A DNA stretch of 64,000 nucleotides from Leptospira noumeaensis (GTDB taxonomy: Bacteria; Spirochaetota; Leptospiria; Leptospirales; Leptospiraceae), in the NCBI RefSeq assembly GCF_004770765.1, contig NZ_RQFK01000026.1, positions 992,001 through 1,056,000 on the forward strand, in the 5' to 3' direction. Made by a program: the position numbers and the translations under genes. This document shows positions 8,969 to 17,442 of the stretch, piece by piece; position 1 is the first letter of the stretch; each line of letters opens with the position of its first letter. Under the pieces are notes generated by a model, which made no database searches, had not been told where the DNA came from, and worked only from the letters and a program-made list of their open reading frames with translations.

Positions 8969-9541
8969 TTAGATTCCCAACTTAGAAATAATTTCCTTAG
9001 CTTGGGATACAAAATGTACTTCTTCTTCTTTTTTAAATGGAACAAAGATGTTTTTTTCAAATCGAACCGATAGATGTGCGTATTCAATACAACCTGCTAC
9101 CGTTAATTCTGGTTTTGCTTTACCTGGAAAAATTTTAATATCCGATCCATCGGGAATCACAAGAGATCTGGCAGGAATTTTTTTTCCACCTCGGATCATA
9201 CATCCAGCAGCAATTTGGGAACCATCTCCAATTTCCGCATTGTCTAAAACGATTGATCCAATTCCGATAAGAACACCTCTTCCAATTTTACAACCATGAA
9301 TCATTACGTTATGACCAACTAATGTCCATTCGCCGATACTTATAGGACTTGTGCTATCTGTATGCAAAGTAGAGTTGTCTTGGATATTGACATAACTTCC
9401 TAGTTTGATTGTGTTCATATCGGCCCGCACCACAGCACCCGGCCATAAAGATACGGAAGTTCCATATTCAATCATACCGAAGGCAGTGGCTGAAGGGTGG
9501 ATGAATGGTTTTGTAAAAACGGGAATTTCTGAATAGGACAT
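8969..9541 (-). CDS. Gamma-carbonic anhydrase-like hexapeptide-repeat protein
   Basis: A 190-residue left-handed beta-helix protein: repeated I/V-G-x-x-x-x-I hexapeptides such as SLWPGAVVRADMNTIKLGSYVNIQDNSTLH. Three His positions match the zinc ligands of the gamma-carbonic anhydrase/YrdA/PaaY group: one in NSTLHTD and two in VGHNVMIHGC. The GIGSIVLDNAEIGDGSQIAAG stretch is also typical. Whether it hydrates CO2 or acts on an acyl-CoA cannot be settled from sequence. Ten bases separate its ATG from the upstream SpoIIE gene, so the two are probably co-transcribed. Confidence 0.85.
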   Translation of the reverse strand: MSYSEIPVFTKPFIHPSATAFGMIEYGTSVSLWPGAVVRADMNTIKLGSYVNIQDNSTLHTDSTSPISIGEWTLVGHNVMIHGCKIGRGVLIGIGSIVLDNAEIGDGSQIAAGCMIRGGKKIPARSLVIPDGSDIKIFPGKAKPELTVAGCIEYAHLSVRFEKNIFVPFKKEEEVHFVSQAKEIISKLGI

Positions 9542-9551
9542 GATATCAAAA

Positions 9552-11513
9552 TCAACTTAGACTTTGAATTTCGCAACCGATAAATGTAATATCGTCTTGT
9601 TTTACATCTCCTTCAGTAAACGAAGCGAGTTCGGTGAGTACTTTTGCCATTGTATGATCCAAACTCATCTTTAAGTTTTCTTTTAAAATATCATACAAAC
9701 GGTCTTCACCAAAAAGTTCTTTCTCTTCGTTAAATTGTTCAAAAATTCCGTCGGTAAAAAGGAAAATACGATCACCTTCTTCGATTTGGTGTTCAATGAT
9801 CCTGTATTGGGTATGATCCATAAGCCCAATGATTTTTCCAGTTCTTGGAAGTAACTTTATGTCATGAATTCTCTGATGGATTTGGTCGGGATGTCCTGCA
9901 GAAGCATAAAATAACATTTTGTTTTTGAGATCAATATCACAGACAGAACAAGTAAATATTGTTTGAACATTACTATACTTGTTAATAAAAATTTGGTTCA
10001 TATGAAATATTAAATCGTCAGGATGATCATAAATCATTTTGAGTGATTCGTATTCGGCTTTGATTGCCATGGTGATAAGAGCGGCTTGGATTCCGTGACC
10101 TGTGGCATCTGCCACAAAGATGCGATAGTAGTCAGGTTTTACCTGTGTTAGGTCATAAAAATCACCACCAACTTCTGACATCGATTGGTAATAGGAATGA
10201 AAATGAATTCTTGGATCGCTTGTTTTAATGTCGGAAAATAAAGTTTTTTGAATTTTTTTAGCAACATTCAAATCTTTTTTAATCAAGTTCAATGATTCAT
10301 CTAAAGTTTTTGTTCGTTCCCTAACTTTTTCTTCCAATGTCACTAGTGCTAAGGCTTGGGTATTTGCTTTTTCTTCTTTTAATTCGTTGATTTTGTTGGC
10401 AAGAGCAAGTGATAAAATGCCTGCTTCCAAAGTGGAACCAATTTGATTTGCATAAATGGTGAATAGATTTACAGGTAATACACCGTTTTGCATCAAAGTG
10501 TACATTAAAATTCCAAAAAGTAAGGTAATCCAACCAAAAAGAAATAATCTGGCTTGTTTATTTCCTGTACTATAATTGATCAATGCAACTACAAGAACAG
10601 AAACTACGAATAACTGTGCAATGACATTACCCAAACGAACGGCAATGGGAATTGGCAAATAGGAATAAGGAATCAAAATATAAAACAAAACAATGATTTT
10701 TAATGATTGGATGAGTTTGTGAGACCAAGGATTTAATTCTCGCAGATTTAATGTTTGTTGAGCAAAAGTCCAACCTGATACGGCTGAACAAGTGACAATG
10801 ATACTGCCAATTCGGTTGTGAATTTCTGGATGGTCTAATGTGACTACCTGATTGAGGATTCCATTCAAATACATTTGTAAGGCCAAATTAAAAAAAATTG
10901 ATATGGAATATGAAATGTATGCCTTTTCTTTTAAGATAAAATATATGAATAAATTATAAATCACCATAATAAATATGGTTCCGTAAAAAAATCCCAAAAT
11001 GGTATTTTCTAAATTTTCTTTTAAATAAAACGTTTCTTTGGAATAAAATCGAATCAGGTAACTTACATTTGATGATGATTTTGTTTCCAGGATTAGAGTT
11101 TTTGTTTCATTTTCTTTCCAATCCAATTCGAAAGCGATGGATTTAGAAAAAGCATCCCAGTGTGAATGTGCGATAAAATCTCCACCTTCTTTGATGGGTT
11201 CTAGATTTCCTTCTTCATATACACGTACAAAATCTAAATGTGGATTTCCTAAATCTAAGATCAGTTTGTTGGCAGAAGTTTGGTTAGTAGCTTTGATCCG
11301 AAGATAAACATGATCCGATTGGAAACCCAAACTTAAATTGTTTTTAAATATCGGTGTCCATCGGAGTTTTTGAAAATTAATGTCCGAGCCAGAAGAGATC
11401 GCATAATCGATTTTTTGCGGAACAAAACTATCATCGGTAATGGATTTTTGAATTTCCAATCGGGAACAAGAAAATAGCAAACCCGACAAAATGACCGTTA
11501 GGAGTGTCCGCAT
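9552..11513 (-). CDS. 7TMR-DISM sensor with SpoIIE (PP2C) phosphatase domain
   Basis: A 653-residue membrane signalling protein. The N-terminus looks like a lipoprotein signal (LSGLLFSC, Cys about 16). A periplasmic 7TMR-DISM extracellular beta-domain follows (LRWTPIFKNN...VYLRIKATNQ...DFVRVYEEG, about 50-165), then seven membrane segments (about 175-380), a coiled-coil linker, and a SpoIIE-type PP2C Ser/Thr phosphatase from about 430. The phosphatase has SEVGGDFYD, VADATGHGIQAAL, FLFTDGIFEQFNE and DDITFIG, which supply the metal-binding Asp residues. It should dephosphorylate an anti-anti-sigma-type partner, but no STAS or anti-sigma gene lies nearby. It sits downstream of pheT and upstream of the hexapeptide gene. 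Confidence 0.88.
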   Translation of the reverse strand: MRTLLTVILSGLLFSCSRLEIQKSITDDSFVPQKIDYAISSGSDINFQKLRWTPIFKNNLSLGFQSDHVYLRIKATNQTSANKLILDLGNPHLDFVRVYEEGNLEPIKEGGDFIAHSHWDAFSKSIAFELDWKENETKTLILETKSSSNVSYLIRFYSKETFYLKENLENTILGFFYGTIFIMVIYNLFIYFILKEKAYISYSISIFFNLALQMYLNGILNQVVTLDHPEIHNRIGSIIVTCSAVSGWTFAQQTLNLRELNPWSHKLIQSLKIIVLFYILIPYSYLPIPIAVRLGNVIAQLFVVSVLVVALINYSTGNKQARLFLFGWITLLFGILMYTLMQNGVLPVNLFTIYANQIGSTLEAGILSLALANKINELKEEKANTQALALVTLEEKVRERTKTLDESLNLIKKDLNVAKKIQKTLFSDIKTSDPRIHFHSYYQSMSEVGGDFYDLTQVKPDYYRIFVADATGHGIQAALITMAIKAEYESLKMIYDHPDDLIFHMNQIFINKYSNVQTIFTCSVCDIDLKNKMLFYASAGHPDQIHQRIHDIKLLPRTGKIIGLMDHTQYRIIEHQIEEGDRIFLFTDGIFEQFNEEKELFGEDRLYDILKENLKMSLDHTMAKVLTELASFTEGDVKQDDITFIGCEIQSLS

Positions 11514-11527
11514 AAACTCGGATGATT

Positions 11528-11560
11528 TCCCGATAAAAATCGGGATTTGTCAAAACAAAT
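11528..11560. promoter_or_regulatory. Two adjacent short hairpins between pheT and the SpoIIE gene
   Basis: TCCCGAT-AAAA-ATCGGGA at 11528-11545 is a perfect 7-bp stem with a 4-base loop. It is followed at 11545-11560 by ATTTGT-CAAA-ACAAAT, a perfect 6-bp stem. Together they nearly fill the 47-base gap after pheT. There is no strong U tract, so this may be a weak terminator, an RNA-processing site or a 3'-end stabiliser. Confidence 0.4.
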
Positions 11561-13960
11561 TTATCTTAAGTTATAACCGTTCGCTTTGGCTGTTTCTACA
11601 AGGGAATCTGAAAGTTCTTTGAATCGATCTTGTGTAAACGTTTTGTCATAGGACATAAGTCTAAATCGATAGGTAACAGATTTTTTACCTTCCCCCACCG
11701 TTTCTCCTTGGAAGATCGTTTGAACAAATACGGATTCTAACTCTGGAATTTGCATACCTCGAACAAGAGTGACAAAGGATTCTGTCGTATCTTTTTCGTT
11801 CATTAGTAAGGAAAGATCCAATTGGCCTTGAGGAAAGTTAGACGGTGGAACAAAATGTGAATTCCTACCTTGTTTTTCCCATACTTCCACTAACTTTTCC
11901 ATGTTAATTTTAGATAGGATAGCCCTACGTTTTAAATCATATTCGTCCGCATAACGTGTGTGAAGGATTCCTAATTCGGCAATTTCAATTCCATCATAGG
12001 ACAAAACAAGTCCAGCGTTGGGATGGAAATAGTTGCGATTCGTTTTTGCCCATTCGTACTTAGGAAGGTTTAAATATTGGAAAAGTTCGGAAATAGTTTC
12101 TCTTACTTGTAAAAATTCTAATTCAACCGCGGATAAATCATTTGGTTTGTTTTTAGAAAGTGAAAGGATAGACATCCAACGTCTTTCTTCCGCAAGTTCC
12201 GTTCCTTTTCCTTCTTTATGATAGGTTCTACCAAGTTCAAACAAATTAACAGACTCAAATCGGTCTTGGTTTAGTTTGGCTTGTTTGATAAGTCCTGGGA
12301 ATAAACTGTTTCGTAGTAACGAATGTTCGTCGGGCATTTCGTTTGCAATTTTTAAAGACGAACTTTCTTCCTTTGATTCTAATTTAGAATCAGTAGGTGA
12401 GGCAAAAGAATAATTATAAACTTCATTGAATCCCACTTCTAAAGCGAGGAAGTTTTTCACTCTTCTTTCTAATTCTCGTAATGGATTACGTATTGGTGTT
12501 TCCACTGCCATAGAAAGTGCTTCGGTTTTGATGGAAGCATAACCAATGGTTCTTCCAATTTCTTCTACAAGATCTTCGGGGATGGTCACATCGTAATTTT
12601 GTCTGAATCTTGGAACAAGGACGGATAGTTCTTCGTCTTTGTTTGTGACTTTGAACCCAAGTCGGTTTAATATTTCTGTGACTTCAGTTTGAGAAATATT
12701 TTTTCCAAGTTTATGACGAAGGAAACTTAGATTTGTTTGGATGGTAACTGATTTTGATTCTGTTTGGTTGAATCCTTGTGGTTCATAAACTTTGATATTT
12801 GGATTTCCGTTTTCTTTTAAAAGTTGTACAGCCCGTTTGATAACAGGTAAACAAGTGTAACTGTCTAATCCTTTTTCGTATCGAACAGCAGATTCTGTGC
12901 GGATATTTGTTTTACGAATTGTATAACGAACATCTTCTCTTTTGAAAACAGCAGATTCTATCACTATGTTTTTTGTAGAATCGGTTACTGCAGATTCTTT
13001 TCCTCCCATCGCACCAGCGAGGGCAACAGGATCTTTTCCATTTTGAATGAGGAGTAAGTCTTTTTGTAATTTGGGAGTGGTATCATCTAACAATGGAAAT
13101 TTGTCGCCATCTTTTGATTTTACAACTGAGAAGGTTGTGGATTTTAATTTTTCACGATCAAAAAAATGTGTGGGTTGGCCAAGTTCTAACAAAAGATAGT
13201 TGGATACATCCACAACATTGTTGATGGAACGAATTCCACATTTTTCGAGTCTAGATTTGATTTTAGTATTCGATGGAGCGATGTTTACATTTTGGATGGA
13301 AGAAACATAATACGCATGAGCGTTATCCGATTTTTCTACCACCAAACCTTCGTTTCCCGATTCCCATTTTGTATTTGTTTGGAATGGAAAGTCGTTTAAA
13401 GGCAATTGGAGTTGCGATGCGAGTTCACGTGCAAATCCAAAATGATTCCATAGGTCTGGTCTATGTGTGATGGACTTATTATCAATTGTGAGAATGGTAT
13501 CCTCCCATAAATAAAGTTTGCGTACAGAAATTCCAAGACTTGTGTCAGCGGGGAAAATCAAAACTCCAGAGGATTCTAATGCGAGGCCCAATTCTTTTTC
13601 AGAACAATACATTCCTTGGGAACGAACACCACGAAGTTCCGAATCTAAAATTTCTTTTCCATCCAATTTGGTTCCCGGAAGTGCCAAAGGAACAATGTCA
13701 CCCACCTTTACATTGGTGGCCGCAGTGACAATTTGATAATCTTTGGAACCATCTGTAGCTATCGTTGTGGAAAGTTTTTCCGCATTGGGATGTTTTTCAA
13801 GTGATTTGATTTTGACAGTGATAACCGATGATAGGTGGATTTTAAATTCTTCCACATCATCGATCTCGCAAATGGATGTATTAATTTTTTCCAGAACCTT
13901 CTCAAATGGGATCTGGGAGAGCGGGGTAAATTCGTTTAACCAATCAACTGAAAGTTTCAA
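11561..13960 (-). CDS. pheT: Phenylalanyl-tRNA synthetase beta subunit
   Basis: The beta chain of the alpha2-beta2 enzyme that charges tRNA-Phe. Its 799 residues match the family (about 790-810). Domains in order: an N-terminal tRNA-binding EMAP-like domain (VKIKSLEKHPNAEKLSTTIATDG), the B3/B4 editing domain (GIRSINNVVDVSNYLLLELGQPTHFFD), the B5 DNA-binding-like domain (LRHKLGKNISQTEVTEILNRLGF), the catalytic-like B6/B7 core (ELFELGRTYHKEGKG) and the C-terminal anticodon-binding FDX-ACB domain (FPQGQLDLSLLMNEKDT). The usual partner pheS is not in this window, so the two genes are not adjacent here. Transcription is leftward, with the PAS-GGDEF-EAL gene 42 bases upstream. Confidence 0.96.
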   Translation of the reverse strand: MKLSVDWLNEFTPLSQIPFEKVLEKINTSICEIDDVEEFKIHLSSVITVKIKSLEKHPNAEKLSTTIATDGSKDYQIVTAATNVKVGDIVPLALPGTKLDGKEILDSELRGVRSQGMYCSEKELGLALESSGVLIFPADTSLGISVRKLYLWEDTILTIDNKSITHRPDLWNHFGFARELASQLQLPLNDFPFQTNTKWESGNEGLVVEKSDNAHAYYVSSIQNVNIAPSNTKIKSRLEKCGIRSINNVVDVSNYLLLELGQPTHFFDREKLKSTTFSVVKSKDGDKFPLLDDTTPKLQKDLLLIQNGKDPVALAGAMGGKESAVTDSTKNIVIESAVFKREDVRYTIRKTNIRTESAVRYEKGLDSYTCLPVIKRAVQLLKENGNPNIKVYEPQGFNQTESKSVTIQTNLSFLRHKLGKNISQTEVTEILNRLGFKVTNKDEELSVLVPRFRQNYDVTIPEDLVEEIGRTIGYASIKTEALSMAVETPIRNPLRELERRVKNFLALEVGFNEVYNYSFASPTDSKLESKEESSSLKIANEMPDEHSLLRNSLFPGLIKQAKLNQDRFESVNLFELGRTYHKEGKGTELAEERRWMSILSLSKNKPNDLSAVELEFLQVRETISELFQYLNLPKYEWAKTNRNYFHPNAGLVLSYDGIEIAELGILHTRYADEYDLKRRAILSKINMEKLVEVWEKQGRNSHFVPPSNFPQGQLDLSLLMNEKDTTESFVTLVRGMQIPELESVFVQTIFQGETVGEGKKSVTYRFRLMSYDKTFTQDRFKELSDSLVETAKANGYNLR

Positions 13961-14002
13961 GTGAAATCCTTAATTGATAGAAACGGCGGGAAAGCGGTCG
14001 GG

Positions 14003-16087
14003 TCAATCCGAAATTCCAAGTTCTGTCTTCAGAAAATGAAGGCAATCCTCAGAAGTCATCGGTTTGGCAAAATAAAATCCCTGGATGAGATCCACCCCAC
14101 TTTCAGCAAGTAATCTGACTTGTTCCTCGGTTTCTGCACCTTCGGCAACCACACTCAAACCAAGGTTATGTGCCAAGTTGGAAACAGCATGGATGATGGT
14201 TTTGGAATCTTTGTCGGAAGTGATTTCTGATACAAAAGATCGGTCAATTTTTAAGGAAGAAATGGGGAGTTTTTTCAAATATCCCAAACTACTGTATCCC
14301 GTTCCAAAATCATCAATGGCGATTTTAGCCCCGAGTTTTCGAATCTCTTGCATCGTACGAACGGCAGCATCAGCATTTTCCATTACCGAACTTTCTGTGA
14401 GTTCCACTTCCAAGTCATGTGGATCCACTTTAAAAAGTTTTAAGTTTTCCGCGATGGTAGAGATGAGTCTTTCGTGTTTGAACTGTTTGGTGGAGATATT
14501 CACCGCCATCGAAACATCACTAATCCCTTCATCTTTCCAAAACCTCATGGTTTGGATGGCTGATTTAATTACCCATTCTCCAATTGCCAAAATCATTCCT
14601 GTTTCTTCAGAGATAGGAATAAAAACATTCGGAGAGATAAGCCCACGTTCCGGATGACGCCAACGAATGAGAGCTTCTACACCCGTTGGTTTTTTTGTAT
14701 AAAGATCGATTTTGGGTTGGTACATCAATGTGAATTGATTTTCGATGATGGCAATTCGCATTCGATTTTCGATTTCTAATCTTTCCGCAACGACGGTTTG
14801 TAGTTCTTCTGTAAAAAATACATAACAGTTTTTACCTTGGGATTTTGCCAAGTTGAGGGCACTGTCTGCATTTTTTAGAAGAGTGTTAGAATCTTTTCCG
14901 TCTGTTGGATAAAGTGCGATACCAATTGATATGTTAACAAAAATTCTTTCTCCATCGATGACAAATGGATGGGTCATCGCATCCAAGATAGATTCAGAAA
15001 TGACGGCGGCATCACGTTCGTTCGAAAGATCGGGTAATACAACTGTAAACTCATCTCCACCTTGCCTACTGATCAAATCATACACACGGATACTTTCCCG
15101 GATTCGATAAGCAACGAGTTTGATGATTTTGTCACCGAAGTCGTGACCACGAGAATCATTAATGATTTTAAAATTATCTAAATCAATTGCAAGAACTCCG
15201 ACAAGATTTCCATGCCTTCTTGCTTCTTCAAAAATGGGAAATAGTTTATCAATGAGAGAGTTTCGGTTGGGTAGGTTTGTGAGTTGGTCAAAAAATGCCA
15301 TATAAGCAATTTTTTCTTCCGCGTGCCTTCTTTGTGTGATGTCGAGGAAGGCAACCGCGAGTCCAAAGTTTTCCATCGGGATTGGTGTGGCTAAAATATC
15401 AAACCAAGTGATTTTTTCTTCTTTGATTAGACCAATTTCCAAATTACGAATCACTTCTTTGTGGCGAAGGGCTCGCATAAGACTCGAATTTCTTGGATAA
15501 ATTTTATTTCCATTCGGTTGGATGAGAGTATATTTACGAATGTTTAAAGTACGATTTAACAGTTCTCCATCTTGGATGTTGAAATAGGTTCTTGCTGTTT
15601 TATTGGTTTCAATAATTTTCCCTTTTTCGTCTGTGATGGCAATTCCCATCGGTAGGTTATCAAAGATAGATTTGTACTTTTGTTGTTGGAGGAGGAATTC
15701 AAACGATATGTCTTTTTGGATGGTGATATCACGATCAAAACCCAAAATGATTTTGGATTCACGTAGTGGAATGAGTAACCAAATGATCCACACTTCTTCT
15801 TTTGAGTTGGTGACCAAACGATTTTCGAAATTTACAATATGCGGATTTTCAGCTAGACTATCAAAGGTGTATTTTGTGTTCTCTTTGTCGTCTTCGTGAG
15901 CAAAGTCAACAATGGATTTGCCTACAATTTCTTTGGGTTCAAACTCCAAAAATCGAGCAAAACGTTCGGTAACCGATATAAAATTTCCTTCCCAATCTAA
16001 AACTTGAAAGCTATTCGGATATTCCGAAAGGAGAGACTTAACTGTGAGTCCAGAGAGAATTTTACTGCCTAATGGCTCATTTTGCAT
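14003..16087 (-). CDS. PAS-PAS-GGDEF-EAL protein (c-di-GMP turnover)
   Basis: A 694-residue cytoplasmic regulator with no membrane segment. Two PAS domains come first (about 25-130, NSFQVLDWEGNFISVTERFARFLEF; about 140-255, NLPMGIAITDEKGKIIETNKTAR). The GGDEF domain has AFFDQLTNLPNRNSL and an intact GGDEF at 343-347, with RVYD (334-337) in the correct place for the RxxD inhibitory site. The EAL domain has GVEALIRWRHPERG (EAL at 471-473), NISTKQF, ELTESSVME, DDFGTGYSSLGYL, SLKIDRSF and AEGAETEEQ, all intact. The ATG overlaps the end of the dihydroorotase gene by 11 bases, so translation is probably coupled. Signal sensed by the PAS domains is unknown. Confidence 0.93.
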   Translation of the reverse strand: MQNEPLGSKILSGLTVKSLLSEYPNSFQVLDWEGNFISVTERFARFLEFEPKEIVGKSIVDFAHEDDKENTKYTFDSLAENPHIVNFENRLVTNSKEEVWIIWLLIPLRESKIILGFDRDITIQKDISFEFLLQQQKYKSIFDNLPMGIAITDEKGKIIETNKTARTYFNIQDGELLNRTLNIRKYTLIQPNGNKIYPRNSSLMRALRHKEVIRNLEIGLIKEEKITWFDILATPIPMENFGLAVAFLDITQRRHAEEKIAYMAFFDQLTNLPNRNSLIDKLFPIFEEARRHGNLVGVLAIDLDNFKIINDSRGHDFGDKIIKLVAYRIRESIRVYDLISRQGGDEFTVVLPDLSNERDAAVISESILDAMTHPFVIDGERIFVNISIGIALYPTDGKDSNTLLKNADSALNLAKSQGKNCYVFFTEELQTVVAERLEIENRMRIAIIENQFTLMYQPKIDLYTKKPTGVEALIRWRHPERGLISPNVFIPISEETGMILAIGEWVIKSAIQTMRFWKDEGISDVSMAVNISTKQFKHERLISTIAENLKLFKVDPHDLEVELTESSVMENADAAVRTMQEIRKLGAKIAIDDFGTGYSSLGYLKKLPISSLKIDRSFVSEITSDKDSKTIIHAVSNLAHNLGLSVVAEGAETEEQVRLLAESGVDLIQGFYFAKPMTSEDCLHFLKTELGISD

Positions 16088-17321
16088 GTATTTCTTTGCC
16101 TAAAAAGTAAACGGCCTCAATGGATCCAGGAAAACTGAATCCTTCAAAGGGTGACCAGCCGGACTTACTTTTAACCATTGATTTTTTAAATTCAACTGGT
16201 TTTTTTAAATTTAAGACAGAAAAATTAGCCGCATAACCTTGATTAATGACCCCAACCCCTTTCCCAAATTGATTCGGTAAGTAAGGTGCTACAAACTCTC
16301 CTGGATTTTTGGAACATATTTTTGCTATGGTCTTCATCGGAATGTTTAATTTGAGTATCATATAGGTTACAAATAACCCATAGGTATCGAGTTGTGAAAT
16401 TCCACTGGTTCCTTTTTGTTTTTCTTCAATGGAGTGGGGAGCATGATCTGTTGCTAAATAGTCAATATGTCCATCCAAAATCCCTCTCACCATTGCTTCG
16501 CGGTCTTCTTTGCCACGTAGTGGTGGATTCATTTGAAACCATTTGTGATTGGTTTCTGTTAACATATCTGTATCAAACATCAAATGAGTGGGTGTCACTT
16601 CACAAGTTACGTTCACTCCTCGTTTTTTAGCAGCGATGATTTTAGAAAGACCGTCTTTTGTCGAGTAGTGGCAAAGTTTACCTTTGAGGTTGTATTTTTC
16701 GATCAAATACAAAGCAAAATCAGTGGCAACAGTTTCTGCTTCTTTCGGACGTCTTGATTCATGAGTGGGTTGTGTTTGGTTGGCAATTAAAATCTCTGGA
16801 TCTTCGCAGTGGAAACTAATGTCTTGGCCCACATAGTGTTTGATCACTTCTTCCAATGAAGCATTGTCATGAAAAAACAATTCTCCAATTGACGGGCCCA
16901 TAAACACTTTATAAGGAACTTTTTTTGTTAGTGGTTTTGTATGAGGTCCAATCCCTGCATACAAGGTAATATGAATGGGAGCTTTCTTGGTGAGCGCTTG
17001 TTTTGCGGCATAGGATTCGTCATCAATGGGAGGAACTGGATTGTTTGGCATATCAGCCACATGGATCACACCACCGTTGATGGCAGCATTGCCGGCTGAG
17101 ATAAAATCTTCTTTGTATGTATGTTTTCCACTCACATCTTCCCTTGCGTGGATGTGGATATCACCAAAACCAGGAAAAATCACTGAACCATCAGAAAACT
17201 GGCGGGCATCTGGATCGATCCCATCTTTCACATCTGTGATAAGCCCAGTATTCGAATCAAATTCGATTGTGCCCTCGAATTCCTTTTCGTGAGTGACGAT
17301 CTTCCCTGCAATTTTTTCCAT
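16077..17321 (-). CDS. pyrC: Dihydroorotase
   Basis: Amidohydrolase of de novo pyrimidine synthesis, closing carbamoyl-aspartate to dihydroorotate in the cytoplasm. Zinc-site motifs are FGDIHIHARED (H-x-H-x-R), a Lys in YKVFMGPS at the place of the carboxylated lysine, SFHCEDPE, LCHYSTKDG and LATDHAPHSIEEK with the catalytic Asp. CEVTPTHLMFD and MNPPLRGKEDR bind substrate. Length 414 residues fits the longer PyrC type. A hydantoinase or allantoinase is possible but less likely given MNPPLR. No other pyrimidine gene is adjacent. A perfect palindrome lies just upstream of the start. Confidence 0.85.
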   Translation of the reverse strand: MEKIAGKIVTHEKEFEGTIEFDSNTGLITDVKDGIDPDARQFSDGSVIFPGFGDIHIHAREDVSGKHTYKEDFISAGNAAINGGVIHVADMPNNPVPPIDDESYAAKQALTKKAPIHITLYAGIGPHTKPLTKKVPYKVFMGPSIGELFFHDNASLEEVIKHYVGQDISFHCEDPEILIANQTQPTHESRRPKEAETVATDFALYLIEKYNLKGKLCHYSTKDGLSKIIAAKKRGVNVTCEVTPTHLMFDTDMLTETNHKWFQMNPPLRGKEDREAMVRGILDGHIDYLATDHAPHSIEEKQKGTSGISQLDTYGLFVTYMILKLNIPMKTIAKICSKNPGEFVAPYLPNQFGKGVGVINQGYAANFSVLNLKKPVEFKKSMVKSKSGWSPFEGFSFPGSIEAVYFLGKEIHAK

Positions 17322-17332
17322 TTTGCCCCTAT

Positions 17333-17346
17333 GAATCTGCAGATTC
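17333..17346. promoter_or_regulatory. Perfect 14-bp palindrome upstream of pyrC
   Basis: GAATCTGCAGATTC reads the same on both strands and lies 11 bases upstream of the dihydroorotase start codon (minus strand). A dimeric repressor could bind here, but a palindrome this short can arise by chance. No known operator consensus was recognised. Confidence 0.35.
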
Positions 17347-17442
17347 TAAGAGACATGGAAAGTTTCAAGGGAATTTACTTTGGATTTGAGAGTCTAGAAC
17401 CCTGTTCGTAAGTTTCAAAGGTACGGAAAAAAAAATAATTCC

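Noticed and set aside
8934..8971. TAAGTTTT/AAAACTTA repeat between the hexapeptide and MFS genes
   Set aside because: The arms are perfect but AT-only apart from one pair and 22 bases apart, so a stable stem is unlikely. A terminator call is not supported.
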